A stretch of 64,000 nt of DNA from Microplitis mediator (lineage: Eukaryota > Arthropoda > Insecta > Hymenoptera > Braconidae). Positions 1 through 13,134 of the stretch are shown here, in pieces. Every line of letters starts with the position of its first letter. Within the stretch, counting starts at the first letter, position 1. The notes under the pieces are model-generated. The model did no database searches and was not told the DNA's origin. It was given only the letters and a program-made list of their open reading frames with translations. The DNA is taken from the NCBI RefSeq assembly GCF_029852145.1, contig NC_079974.1, positions 21,492,082-21,556,081 of the forward strand, read 5' to 3'. Made by a program: the position numbers and the translations under genes.

Positions 1-2576
1 CAGCTAGACTATTTCCACTTGCACAAAAAAAAATCTCGTTTTTTAAATTTATATTCATTTCTTAAATTAAACTTTTAAAAAATTACCTTTCAAATTCATT
101 ATTTTTTAAATTATTTTCAGCTGTTAATTATCCCGCGTAAATTAAACGTTTTCATAGAATTGAAGTTCCATTTTATATGTTTACATAACTAAGTTACGTT
201 AAAAATGCAATGAAAATTTTAATTATATTTTTATTTTTATTTATTACGTTAACAAAGCGAATGGATTTAAAAATTTAATTTTTTACTCCGAAGCATATTT
301 TTATAGAGTAAATTTATTAACAAAATAAATCAAAAGTGATTATAAAAAAGTAAATAACAATAGTTTATTTGATTTATATTAATTTAAAAAAATAATTTTA
401 TCAACAAAAGAATTCTAAAATGTCATAAAAAATATATAAATGACATTTTGCAAAAAGGCGCTCTTGTTTTGTGTTGAATAAGCATCAACGAGTTTAGTTA
501 GACTCCTTTCGCCAAGCAATTTGTCAGTTGGAAGTGAGAGCTTGTCGATCTGTCATGACCAGGCCAATGGAAACACCGTTCACATATTTGTACGTATATA
601 CGTATATATATATACATTACATACAAATACAAAACGTATTGTACATAGTAACGTTCAATAGCAAGTCTGTCTCAGTATATTTCAGTTTGAATAGTGGGTA
701 GAGCAAAAATTTAACTCGCATATTGCTCAGACCATAAACGATAACTCGTTCGCAATATACTATATTGAAAGCAAACAAATAAACAAAAAACTAAATAAAA
801 TATATGAAAAAAAAAAGTACAGTACAATACAATGCAATAGGATTGACACGAGAGTTTACGCCTACAGGGAATATATATTATACATATGTATTTTTTTTGT
901 TTTTTCCGAGCGTGTGCACATGTGTGCCGGACGATGTGTGGTACCGCGGCTGCGGAGGCTGGGTATAATAGGAGAAGAGCAGACTAGAGGACAGGATGCC
1001 GGTTGATGGTATAAGTGTAGAGTGTAGAGCATGGAGACAAGATTAAATGTGAAAGACAGACTAAAGTTCATGCTTTAACGGTGTCCCATCGTGTCGCTCG
1101 TGATGCTGTCCACTGGAGGGTATTTTCAGCGATGCGACTGAGACTGCTCTCCCGTAGCGAATGCCCACCCGGAAGAACCGACCACTAGACTGACTAACGT
1201 AAGAACCCAGAACGAGGATGATCAAGTCCACTGTCCCTTGATTCTCATTCCTGTCTCATTCCCATGCTATACTATATGTTGTTATGTGCCTTAACACAAC
1301 ACCACACTCTCTCACTTACTCCATTCCATTCCATTATGTTAGAGTCCAGTCCAGTCTGGTCTGGTCTACTCCAATCCATCGAGTATCGAGTGAGTATAAA
1401 AAACTGGTAGGCTGCTATTTCGCCGATTACGGAATTTATCTTACTTACAATGAAAGATAACTTATACCCCTTGTTTTTGTAGCTCTTAGATAATAGTAAT
1501 GGGCTCGTCTTTCATTATTAATTCTTTTGGATACGGGATTACTTATCTGGTGGTTTAGATAAGGACGTAATAAATAGGGAGAGATATGTTGAGAGCAATG
1601 GGTACGATAAATAATGTTTACTTCACATGAGGATTTTTTTATATTTAATTACTTTCCCATGGAGATTGTAGGCATCAATGGTATTTTAATTTTTCGAGAA
1701 CGAAATTAGGTTTTTAAATTTATTTTAGTGTTTAGATTACAAAATTTAATTAAAAGCTACCGCATGCTGCTGTTAGTTATTTAAATGGACTTTTGAAAAA
1801 CTCAATGATTTTATTTTTAAGATTAAGAAAAAATTTTTGAAGCTCTAATTTTTTTTCTTACAAAATTATGGGATTATAAAAAAGTTTTATTAAATTTTTT
1901 CAGGTGTCGGGATGTAGTTTTTATGTGATGTGATTTAAGCATGAGTGAAGCAAACATATATAGTTTTCTGGGTTACATATATATAGAAATATGTATATAT
2001 GAGTGACGTGTCCCGTGTGATTTGGGAATTCGGATGTGACAAAGTACAACAGGCGATGTGTCCGTGGCGCGACTGGGGGTGAAAATGTGACGGGAGACTC
2101 GCGACGACCACCTAAACCGCCATTTCCCAAATGCAATAATGTCACACGCTACGGGGTGTGTGCATTCGACTGACGAAAATCAATTCTGCTGGTAGTTAAC
2201 TGAGAATCGTCGATAGTTGTCGTATATGTTGGTTTTGTTTTTCGTTTTACGTTACCGCTCTACTCTTCAAAGATGACTACTCTTTGTTATTAATTTGAGC
2301 ATAACCTACTTTTTTACTCTATGTAATTTTTATACAGATATCAACTTTTTTATGTTTTATTTTTATTGTTTAATTGCTTTTGATCGTATCACTGTATCAA
2401 CAGGTCAATTGAGATATCTGATACAGTTCAATGAATTTATTTTTTGTTAACAAAAAAAAATTATTTACATATTTTTTCCGCAATAAAAATTTTTCTCTGT
2501 AAATTTATTTAAATTTTTTTATCAACTAAAATAAAATAAAATAAAAGTTTCAAAATAAAAAAAAAATATGCATAGT
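1..2576. other. Non-coding AT-rich DNA
   Basis: No coding region is supported here. TA-rich simple repeats occur around 590-620 and 1970-2000. The stretch 2040-2150 is less AT-rich and carries an open frame on the minus strand, but it lacks splice signals or a recognisable domain. Short frames elsewhere are Phe/Tyr/Ile-rich noise. Confidence 0.6.
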
Positions 2577-3084
2577 AGGGGAAGAGGGGGCAAAAGGGGG
2601 TAGAGTAGGCAAAACGGGGTACCCCCAAAATTTGATAAAAAAAAATTTTATATTTTAAATGGTTTTTAAAGATTCCAAAATCACGACTGTAAATATAATT
2701 AAGCGTTATTTTGAATTTTTTTTTGTAAACTTTTTCAAAAATCAACTGTCAGTTGAAAAATATTAATGACGTCTGTTTTATGACAAAAACTATTAAAGAT
2801 TTTTTTTCTTCTTTTGTATCCAATAAACATGTAAAATATAATTTTTCTTCATGTAAATTACTTTAAAAAAAATTCAAATTCGTTTAAAATCCAGAAATTT
2901 TTTTTTTACCTTTTTTAGGGGGTACCCCACTTTGCCCGCAGAAATGAAAATTTTTTTTTTCAACGGTAACTGAAAATTTCTTCTATTTACTGTGAATATC
3001 ATTAAAAAAAAAAATATTTAGCGTATTTGAGTCCTCGAAAACTTGGTATTTCCTTAAGTACCCCCTTTTGCCCCTCCCTCCCCT
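2577..3084. mobile_element. GGGG-CAAAA family TIR element (MITE), copy 1
   Basis: The left end AGGGGAAGAGGGGGCAAAAG matches, inverted and with few differences, the right end at 3059-3084. The interior is AT-rich without a transposase. An inner GGGGTACCCC-type segment is present at both about 2617 and 2919. TIRs of about 26 bp and length 508 bp suit a non-autonomous DNA transposon. Related copies are at 5341-5692, 15869-16358 and 35454-35530. No clear target duplication could be fixed. Confidence 0.8.
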
Positions 3085-5340
3085 ATATAATGATATATTT
3101 ACGGATTTTAGGTAAAAAAAGACAGAAATAGGATGAAAAAAAAAAGGTAAAATTATTAGTGAAAAGAAGGAATGTGCAGGTAAATGGGAAACGAGGATTA
3201 CCGTCTGGAAACGATGAGTCATAGTCACAACGTTCGCGTACTAACCGTAGACTATGCTTATTATATATGACACTACAATATATATATATAGTTAAGTTTA
3301 TATTAGTAGTGAGACTTGGACTTGGACTGAATGTTGGAGTCATAGACCGTCAGTATTTATATTGTCAGTACGTAGAGCGACTAGTAGAGAGTACAGAGTA
3401 CAGAGGAGACGTAGAGTACAGTAGTATAAACATTGTAGTTTGTAGCGTTTGTAGTAAACGTAAAGTAGACAGTGAACAATTTGCTACTAAGCAAGAGCAA
3501 CGCCTTACTTTGCTGAGTAGCGCACAGTGAATGACAGTAACGGGCACCGCAGGTAATTTATTTCTAACCCGATGTTGTCGCGTCACAACTTAACGTTGTC
3601 TCTACTCGTGGTCGCGCTTTTTATACATCTCATCTTTACAACTTAGCTAAGAGCTCTCCTATTCAGGATACAGACAATGTATTTTTTCGTCTGCGTTATT
3701 TATCATTTCCTTATTACATCATTTACTTTACTTTACTTTTTTTTTTTTAGAACTACTCTATTTTTTGCTTCGGAGTAATTTATAAAATTATTTATTAATT
3801 CTGCAATTTCGTATATATTTACTACATACTTATATTAAAGTATGAGATTCTGATATAAATCGTCACTTTCGGACCGTCAGGTTTTTTAATTTAACAAAAT
3901 TTCGAAATTAGTCGAATCTCAAATTCTTTTTTTAGTTTTACTTAAAATTTATAAAAAATTTAAATAAAAAAAAAAAAGTTAATTTTTAAAACACAACACA
4001 AACACGATGTAATAAATAAACAAAACAAATTTTTAAAAAAACAAACACAACAAAAAATTAAAACACCTGCCACTAAAAATATGAAACAATAAAAATACTT
4101 GTGTGTATGTATTGAGTAAACATTAAAACCATGTATTGACATTAAATGATTACGTCAATTTAAAAAATACCGGCATGTGATGATTGCGTTGAATCTGAAG
4201 GTCACGTGGTGGAATTAAGTCGCGTTAATTAGAACAAAATCTTGATATTATTTTTAAAAATTCACCTGATCTTTGATATTTTTCAGTTAACGAAACTACT
4301 GATGGTCGATTTAAATAGCAAGAGCAAGTAGTAAATAGTTAATAGTGAATGACAAACCACGTCGATCAGTGGTCGTCGAGGAACTGCACGCTTGAGAGTT
4401 AAGCGCGAAGCGTCGCGTTATCCTCCGCTAACCGAGAGCATCCGAAATTTTCCGAAGCTCAGGTGGAGGGGAAAATGGAAGAGTGGGCAAAAAAGTTGTG
4501 AAAAACGTAAAAATTAAAGCATTAATAACAGGACAGTAATAACAATAATAATGATAGGTATTATTTTTTATTTAAATTTAAATTTGAAACTGGACTAAAA
4601 AGTTAACTCGAGCATATTTATAAAAGATTTGTATTTTAACAAGTTTTGTTAATTACCCAGTGCAGTCTTTCGTTCCATTTCATTTTATTATTTCTCTTAC
4701 TCCGCCTAACTGAGCACCAGTTTAATGCTAAATGTTGTTTTAATGTTAAACTAGTGTAATTACTGAAGAAAAATATACTCGTACTTGCATCAGTGTGCAG
4801 TACTTTATTCGACGGTTAATTAAGCGCTGATTTAAAGAAAAAAGAAATTTTTTTTATTGAGATTTGTTTTAATTTTTGAATTTATTTTGAACCTTGACGT
4901 TTAGTCTTTGTCAACGGTCTATTATGTTTAATTACTTTGATGTGAGGCATCAAGTGTACTCGAATGAATGAACAACTTGGTAATGTATTAAATTTAACCG
5001 AGCAAAATAGGTGAAGATGTTTAGTTTTGCTTGCTTAATTCTCTTATCTTTTGTCTTTATGACATGCTATTGTCGCTGTTATTATTTATTATTTTTTGGA
5101 TATTGTTATTATTACGAGTATTTTAACCCGTAAAAAGTTCATACTATTTTTTTTTCTTTGAAATCAACTTTTCGTGCTGCAGAATGTTACAGAATTCGCT
5201 GGAGTATTCCAAATAGTTAATGAATTTCTGGAATGTTCTAAAAAGGTACAATACTTTGTGAAATGTTGGTGAGAGTTATTAGAATTTTTATAACATTTAA
5301 ATTAAAGTAAGTCCTGAAATGTAATTACGACTTAAATTAC
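3085..5340. other. Non-coding; possible untranslated exon near 3300-3552
   Basis: Most of the interval is featureless AT-rich DNA. The block 3300-3552 is less AT-rich and ends in GCACCGCAG followed by GTAATT (donor at 3553), so it could be a plus-strand untranslated first exon. The block 4370-4475 is also less AT-rich. Neither shows a coding frame that I can support. Confidence 0.3.
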
Positions 5341-5692
5341 AGAGGAGAGACGGTAAAATGGAGACACGAAAAAATTTAATTTTTTATATTGATTACGATA
5401 CGACTTTTACTTTTGACTTTAATTGAAAGAAATAACTAATTTTCAACGATAATTTTTTTTTTATTTTCAGGTACAATGGGGTCTGCAAAAAATTTGAAAA
5501 AAAATTTTTTTAAAATATTTTTAACAAAATTTTACAGGGATATAAAGATGTAAATTTTTCAGAGATGATTTGCATTAAAAGTTTAAAGTAAAAGCCTCGG
5601 AAAAATAAGTCCTGGATATTTCAAATTTTTATAAAAAATTTTAGAAAAATAGTAAATGACAATAAAGGTCCATTTTGCCCACCTTCCCCTCT
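5341..5692. mobile_element. GGGG-CAAAA family TIR element, copy 3 (diverged)
   Basis: It starts AGAGGAGAGACGGTAAAATG and ends CATTTTGCCCACCTTCCCCT plus CT, an imperfect inverted pair of the same type as 2577-3084. It is 352 bp with an AT-rich interior and no coding capacity. The weaker TIR match indicates an older copy. Confidence 0.6.
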
Positions 5693-6860
5693 ATAGTATT
5701 TTTTTTTTCTAATAAAAAATAAATTAATCTCGAGTCCTAATTTCGAAAAAATTTAACAAACTAAAATTTTTAATTACAAATAAAAAATTCCATTAACTAT
5801 TGAAGATACAGCGTAAATTTTTTCCAACCCTGCAGAGTACACGGGTATGAAATATTGAAGATGAAAAAATGAATGTTGTGCCAATATTATCATAAATAAA
5901 AAAAGTAAATGAACTGTGAAAATATGATGTAATTTTAAAATATTAATTTAAATAAATTTTTAAAAAAATAACTTGTTTTTTCATCTGCCGAAATCCTTTA
6001 GGATTACAGTATCTCTTGCGATGATGATGAAGAAAAAAGTCTATTTGCAATACGACACCAAGAGCGGGATTTTCCTCGGCTCAATTCAAATACCAGGAGA
6101 GGCTCCTGGATTTTATTAAATTCCGTATCGAATTTCAGAGGGTAAAAAAATCTAAAATGCGCCAATAGTATATATGAGCCTATCTCTTTCTACATATACA
6201 TTATATGTGCATACATACATACATCCATGCATACATATATATTATAGAAGCAAGTGAATTAATCTCACGTCGATTCAATATCACAAATGAAATGCTCCGG
6301 TGGATTTTCCTCATTAAAAATATACGATGAAAAAAGGTCAAATGCGGTTTTTCAACATTATTCTCGAGTTAAAAACAAAAAATATATATTTTTACGTTTT
6401 AAATGAGAGTCTAAAGTCTACTAGAACAAGTGGGTGTTTTATATTTTTTCTATTTGAATTCCCTGTAGTATGTACAGTTTGTAGTTGAAGCAGTTATTGA
6501 ACCACTCGGTAACCATTGGCAACATGATATCAACAATGATATTTCTGAGGGTGTATTTTACTACATACATAGTAAATAGTAAAACTATCAAATACACTTT
6601 TGATACATACATAAACAAGTACATAGTTATATAGCTACATTACATAGTATATATATATGATATATAGATTGTATGTAGCTGTGAAATATAACTGATGAAT
6701 CGCGTGACATAACATGATATGACGTTAGAGATCTATCAGCACGTTTCCATGTTGAAACTCTCATTATTAAAACACGTGAGCACGTTATTAATTTCTGTGT
6801 GTTTTAGACTGTTGTTAATTTAAAATTTTTTATTATTAATCAATATTTACTATGTGTGCA
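5693..6860. other. Non-coding AT-rich DNA
   Basis: It contains TA/CATA simple repeats (6195-6245 and 6640-6670). Nothing else is identifiable. Confidence 0.6.
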
Positions 6861-7873
6861 CACTAGGGTGTTTCAAAGAGAAAAACAATTTTTTTTTTTT
6901 ATGGTCTCCAAAAATTGAAAGTATAACTAAAAATAAAAATTTTGGTACCATTCCGAGCTCTTAATAATGATATTAAGGTTTGCCTCAATCCATTTTTCTA
7001 TTTTCCATTTAAATAACACGGGAAAAAAAACTTTTTTTTTAGAATTTTCCAGCTCATCAGCCAATCAACGGATTTTTATGCACAAGAAATTTTTTTGTAG
7101 GAAATTGAACGCTCTACAAAAAAAGTCTCTTATCATTTTTTGATAAATCCCACGGTTCAAAAGTTATTGAAGCTTCAAGTCAAATTTATAGTAAATTTTG
7201 AGATTTTTTTACTTTTCCGGCGAAACTATCGGTCTTATCAAAAAATTTCACAGGAACTTTTTTGTAGATAATTTTATTCCTTACAAATTATTACGAATAA
7301 AGTTTTTCGAAATTCTGCGTTGTTTTCAACTTATTTCCATTTCAATGTCAAGCTCTTAAAAAAATAGATTTCTGATTAATATTAAGAGCTTGACATTGAA
7401 ATGAAAATAAATTGAAAACAATGCGGAATTTCGAAAAATTTTATTCGTAATAATTTGTAAGGAATAAAATTACCTACAAAAAAGTTTCTATGACATTTTG
7501 TAATAAAACTGATAGTTTCGCCGGAAAAGTGAAAAGATCTCAAAATTTAATATAAATTTGACTTGAAGCTCAAATAAGTTTTGAACAGTGGGATTTATCA
7601 AAAAATGATAAGAGACTTTTTTTGTAGAGCGTTCAATTTCCTACACAAAGTTTTATTGCGCATAAAAATCCGATGAGTGGTCTGTAAGTTAGAAAATTCG
7701 AAAAAAAAAAAATTTTTTCCTATGTTATTTAAATGGAAAATAGAAAAATGGATTGAGGCAAACCTTAATATTATTATTAAGAGCTCGGATTGGCACCAAA
7801 ATTTTTGTTTTCAGGTATACTTTCAATTTTTGAATACCAAAAAAAAATTTGTTTTTTCTGAAACACCCTAGTG
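6861..7873. mobile_element. 1-kb foldback element (near-complete inverted repeat)
   Basis: CACTAGGGTGTTTC at 6861 is matched by its complement ending at 7873. The two arms of about 495 bp (6861-7358 and 7382-7873) are inverted copies along nearly all their length, with scattered substitutions and a loop of only about 23 bases near 7370. No transposase is encoded. A transcript would fold into a very long hairpin. The 64-codon plus-strand frame at 7677-7871 is arm sequence and not a gene. Foldback DNA transposon and head-to-head duplication are both possible. The element-like ends favour the first. Confidence 0.85.
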
Positions 7874-10800
7874 CACACACAATTTTAGATAACACGTGTT
7901 TTTATTATTTAAAAAAATTTATTTGTATTTTAAGTTGCAATTAGGAACGTGCGATTCTCTTGAAAAATGACTTTGAATTGAAGACTTCTGTCGGGTGTTT
8001 TAAGATTTTTAAAAAATGAAACAGGAAACGGTGCAAGGTTGATAAAAGCAGGTAGAAAAATACTTTTCCATGAAATACTTGACGGTATTTCCTTATACTG
8101 TTGTATACTATAGCATAAAATATATGTATATATACTCTATTTCTATTTCTGTTCATCATTTTTATTAAAACGTATTTTTCCTTTTTTCTTATTATTCACT
8201 TTTCCCACGCCCACTAAATCTCAAAGACGACAAAACAGAGTGTAAAGGTGTTTAGTTATTTCATTTAGATTTTTTCTAAAAAGTACCGGATTTTATATTT
8301 TTAGTTTTATTATATACCTTCGGTTATTTACATTCCTCAGTGGCTGTATCTCATCATCAATACATTATTTTTGTCATTAATGATTCAGATAATATATATA
8401 TAAATAAATTAACAGATGAATAGATTTTTTATTTTATTCATCTGAGATTTAATATTTAATATTAAGTAGCAATAAAAATTTTTTATTATTTACGTTTATT
8501 TTTATTGGATTATTAAATATGGATTTTTAATTCAAATTAATCTGGGTCACTCTTACGCTTATTTTATTTATTATGATTAAATTTTATAACTTGTTAGTAA
8601 TGCAGGAGAAACAACGCTGAATATATATATATATATATAAATATATGTGTGTACATAGCTTCGTTATGTTTAAGCTTGTGTACCTTTTGCACTAGATAGA
8701 ACGTAATTAACCGAAACGTGACACAGTTACAATAGAAGTTAATTTGTTGACTCGTTGACCCAAGATATATGTGTATATATTTTTTTTCTTATTTAATTTC
8801 TTCGCAATTATTACTCCTACTCTCATTAACTTCATGCGTTACATTGACACCATTTTCCAGAAAGGAAAAGTCAATCAAAGAAATAAAAGTCAATTTTCAT
8901 ACTCAATTTTTTTTTTTTTTAATTTTTAAATGAATGAGTTTTGATATTTTTATTTATTTTAATTCTTGGGTCAAATTTTGAAAAATTATGAATTTTTTCC
9001 GTAGCTTTATAAATATAGAATTCAAAATATATATAAATTTCAAAAATAAAATTAATCGACTTTTTTGGAGTTTCAAAAATTTTTTGACGGCCCATCGTAC
9101 CCCGAACGTATAAATAGTTTTTTTTTAATGGTCTGTTTTGACGTATACTCGTGAAAAAAGGAAAAAATTTTTTAAATATACGGTTGTGTTAAATTTTCAA
9201 ACTCAGAGGAATTCAATGTAATTTTTTGAAAATCAAAAATTTATTTGGAGATTTAATTTTTCTATTATGAAATTTGAAAAAAATTCATAAATATTTGAAA
9301 CATAAAAATAAAATAAAAAATTTTTATAACCGATCTTAGAGTTTATAAAATTTGAACTTTCATATAATGAACCCAAAAAAAAATATATTCCGTAGTTCCG
9401 AAAATAGTGAGCGCGTGTTTTAAAAGGCTAAGTAAAATTTTTAAGTTAACTGAGGGTTTCAAAGCAAATACTTGTATGCATTAATATTTACATACTCGTT
9501 AAAAAAAAATTTCGGCTGAATATATTTGAACAAAAATTTCTTTAGTCAGCTAAAAATATTCAAGTGAAAATTTATTTCATCAGATTTTTTCGCATGTACC
9601 CAAAGAAATAAATTGAATAACAGAATAATTATTGAAAAATGTAATTAGAGAAAGTAGATTAAGTGTATAAAATTGAAAATGAGTTAGAGGATGAGTAGGA
9701 AATCAGGTGGATTGCCAGTAGATTCGTAATCGGGATTCATCGTCGGACATAATTGGATAGAAAAGGGTATGTTCAATGTCTACATATATGCACATATGTA
9801 GCAGGTAAAATAGACTATTGAAAGGCCATTTACAGCTCCGTGAACAGAGAACACGAGTGATGGGCTTTTGTTCAATCTCATTCTATTGAGTGAAAAAAAA
9901 GAGAATGACTTTTTTTCTGTTTTCCATTTCCATTTTAATTTTTACATCTGTCAATACCTGTACTTAACATCCCACATTTTTACAAATTAACCTTCAAGTA
10001 TCAAATGTCTCATTTCTTCTCCTCTTATTGTCAACTCTTTCTGCAAGTTAATGACAGCTAATTACAACTTTTGTTTTTACCATAAATATATACAATTTTA
10101 ATCATTTCGACTCAAGTTTTAAACGTGACCGGAATAAATTTCATACCTTTTCGTAAAAGAATAAGTATACAGAATACCTTCAGGAATAAGAGCAAGTATA
10201 AGAATAAGACGAGAAAAAAAAAAACAAGTATAATTAAATAAAAGTAATAACGTCGAGTACTATAGTGATCGTAAAACTCTTAATTAGCTTCTCTTTTTCA
10301 TTCTTTAATTCTCAGTCTATCTGTCTATCTATTAAACTTTATATCCTACTTTGAATTCGCCTTACACTTCAAGATACTTATATTCAAACTCAATTGATTT
10401 ATTTAATTTATTTCCTGTAATATATATCCTGTGATTTTAATTTATTCAAAACACTAATTAAATTATTCCCATTGCATTATTACTCACTAATATAAATATC
10501 TATATCTATATATTTTCTTTTATTTCTCTAATTAACAAGTAATAAAAAACGCAATAATTGAATAATTAACTAGATAATACCTTTTAAGTAGCCATTAAAT
10601 ATTAAATCGATTATATATGAATAAATAATAATGTTATTTGAATTAATAATGATATATTAATCTATATACCTACATACTGAATAATAATTACAACGTTGTA
10701 ATTTAAAACTTGTATATGGCCATTTACGGAGCCATAAAAGAATGAAGTTTAACCGTTCATTGAACTGTTATAAGAAATAAAACCGATGAAACTAAACGAG

Positions 10801-11097
10801 AAGTGTACAAACCTCTGAAGCTAAAGTTAAAGCATAACAAGAACAAGAATAAGAACAAGAGCAAGAAGACTAAGAATGAGAAGAATAGGGAGAAGAGTAG
10901 TAGCACGTGATAAAGAAAAATCAAGGAAGTAAACACGTCTTAACTTATGTGTATCAACTGCTTATATTACCTTTTGTATGCATACGCTAAATTCTAGGGC
11001 GTATATTAACAATAATAAAGTGAATTACAAACATGGAATTACCGTGGATGAGAATAACAAAATTGTCGTGTAATTTATTAACATATATGTGTATATG
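7874..11097. other. Non-coding AT-rich DNA
   Basis: No gene or repeat boundary is supported. A TA microsatellite lies at about 8618-8645. The 10830-10890 region is purine-rich (AAGAACAAGAGC type). Confidence 0.6.
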
Positions 11098-11131
11098 TAT
11101 TTTAAAGTAAGTTGTGTTTTCTAATAGAAAG
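11098..11131 (+). repeat. 34-bp direct repeat, left copy
   Basis: It is the same as 11741-11774 with one mismatch. The pair lies just outside the inverted ends of the element between them, four bases away on the left and abutting on the right. A 34-bp flanking repeat is far longer than a transposase-made target duplication. Confidence 0.85.
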
Positions 11132-11135
11132 ATTG

Positions 11136-11740
11136 TATACGCTGTAAAAAATTAGCGGAGTAAATATGGAGTAAATGTGGAGCGGATGACTGTTTATTTA
11201 TTTAATTCCTTCGGAGTGAAATTTACTCCGAAAGGGGGTTAAATTTAACATTGAAAATCCATGTACTTGAAGATCGAAACGTTTTTCACGCAACGAAAAT
11301 TAAAATAATTCATGAAATTTGTGTCTAAAGGCGAATTTAGGGGGAGTTGGGGGTGGCCGGTCATTTTCGGGTGACGTGCGAAATATTTCCGGAATCTAGA
11401 TCCAGTAGATTTTTTACTTTTCATTTCTTTTTTCTTATTTTCGTTCAGCGAAAAACGTTCCGATCTTCAGGTTCATGAAAATCCGCTTCGAAGTGGAATT
11501 CACTCCTAAAAGATGTTTATTTTAATACTAAAACTCCAAATCGGAGTAAATGTAAATCCGAATTGAAATAAAATCAAGATCACTCCGAAATCACTCGGCT
11601 TCAAAAGCAAACTCCCTGTTTACTCCGTATATAAATGATTTTTTTTTAAACTCCAGAACTCTGATTGACGAAGTGAATGCAGATTGAAATAAAAAATCCG
11701 TAATCACTCCGAATTCACTTCCAATTTTTTACAGTGTATA
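11136..11740. mobile_element. TIR element with CTGTAAAAAATT ends, carrying a nested inverted-repeat unit
   Basis: The left end TATACGCTGTAAAAAATT is matched inverted at the right end (AATTTTTTACAGTGTATA). Further in, GGAGTAAAT-type and ACTCCGAA-type sequence alternates, giving extra internal symmetry. No coding frame is present. A separate inverted-repeat unit (11258-11483) sits inside, with a relative at 63311-63516. Confidence 0.7.
11258..11483. repeat. Inverted-repeat unit with GATCGAAACGTTTTTC ends, copy 1
   Basis: TTGAAGATCGAAACGTTTTTC on the left is mirrored by GAAAAACGTTCCGATCTTCAG on the right, about 200 bp apart, and the middle contains CTAGATCCAGTA. The same ends and the same middle word recur at 63311-63516. 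The unit is therefore a mobile or formerly mobile repeat and not local symmetry. Confidence 0.75.
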
Positions 11741-11774
11741 TATTTTAAAGTGAGTTGTGTTTTCTAATAGAAAG
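11741..11774 (+). repeat. 34-bp direct repeat, right copy
   Basis: This is the right partner of 11098-11131. It starts directly after the right inverted end of the element. Confidence 0.85.
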
Positions 11775-11862
11775 AAAGTATATGGTTTAGAATTTTATAT
11801 ATTTTTGGTTGGTATGATGGGTATGTTGCAACATGACCAAATAAGCAGAAACATGTGTCATG

Positions 11863-11905
11863 TGTATGTATGTAAGTATGTATGTATGTATGTATGTATG
11901 TATGG
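11863..11905. repeat. TATG microsatellite
   Basis: Roughly ten tandem TATG units with one interruption (TAAG). Confidence 0.9.
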
Positions 11906-12939
11906 ATCTAAGCACTTGGACATGTAGTATAGAGTTTAGAGCAGTGCAGTGTATAGAGAGTACAGAGCCAATAGAGGATAGAGGCTGTCTTCTGCTACTG
12001 GTATACCATCTCTGTGATGTCTAGTTTCCGGATGCGGTCATAGACAGGTTCTTTACCTCAGTGATGCGTACTCTAACATACCTTGTAGTTGAGGGTATTG
12101 AGGGTGCAGATGTAGGAGAGTCTTTAGAGTCGTCGAGTTGTAGAAAACGGTTAATTCCGGGGAACGTATTCCCCGCGTCGTTAAACATCCCGGTCGGGAA
12201 ATTTCCGGTGAACGAATAACGGATTTAATTATGTTATAGCTGTTTTAATGCAATATTTAGTTTTTTTTTTTCAGTGCGATTTCATAATTATAATAATAAT
12301 AATAATAATTCTATTTTTATAAATATATGCATATAAATAATGAAATAAATTATTATTCGAAGCGAAGGCAAATTAATAATTGAAGTCTTGAGTGACAGAA
12401 ATTGAATGGATAAAAAATTGATTAAATATAACTTTAACTATTGACCTAAATTTTAAATAAAAATCACGTCATAAATATTTAAATGAAAAAAAAAAAAAAA
12501 AATTATTTAATACTCGTGAGATTTTTAAATTTTAAAATTAAATTTTTTAAAATTTAAAATATAAAATTCCCTTTACACAAAAAAAAAAAAAAAAAAATTG
12601 CGAAATACGGTAGTGGAGAAATGGGAGTTGAGGGCAGAATATTAATCCCTTGATACTCCAAGTCCTGATTAAAATAAGTACTCGTATTTTTACGAAACCC
12701 CTATTCTGGTATTATATTTAAGTGTGCGTATAATAAAAGAAAACTGTAAGATAAATTTATCTAAACAGATGTAGCAACCATTTGTTAGCAAGTTTGTGTA
12801 TCCAACGCAGCGGTTACTATGTGAAAAATATCTAACGTGACTCGGTATTTGAAAAATTGAAGCAAAGTACCCTCGAGACTTGAAAATGCTCTTAGAGCTA
12901 AAATGTATAAGAAAAAAACTAAATGTATGAGGTTAAACG

Positions 12940-13134
12940 ATGGCACCGCAGTATATCGAGACATATTTATTTTCTTTTATCATAGTTTTTTTTTTTGCAC
13001 AAGCGAATTGTTCGACAGCGGGAACAAAGAAAAATTTAAAAAATAAAAATCAAGTTCACTGTTTGTTATTTATGATTTTTAAAAACTTTTATCTCTCAAT
13101 TATCTCAACTCTATTTTATTTATTTATTTTTTGA
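12940..13134 (+). CDS. Small ORF with a signal-peptide-like start, uncertain
   Basis: A 64-codon frame opens at an ATG in good context (ACGATGG). It begins MAPQYIETYLFSFIIVFFF, a hydrophobic run like a signal peptide, followed by AQANCSTAG, a plausible cleavage region. The second half is Lys/Asn/Phe-rich and looks like AT-rich noise. I see no convincing splice donor after the signal-like part, so a spliced secreted protein is not supported. Chance is the main alternative. Confidence 0.2.
   Translation: MAPQYIETYLFSFIIVFFFAQANCSTAGTKKNLKNKNQVHCLLFMIFKNFYLSIISTLFYLFIF

Noticed and set aside
7677..7871. 64-codon plus-strand frame
   Set aside because: It lies wholly in the right arm of the foldback element and has low-complexity Lys/Phe/Asn composition.
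11863..11905. CRISPR-like or satellite array
   Set aside because: It is a simple TATG microsatellite without spacers. No CRISPR-type array exists in the window.
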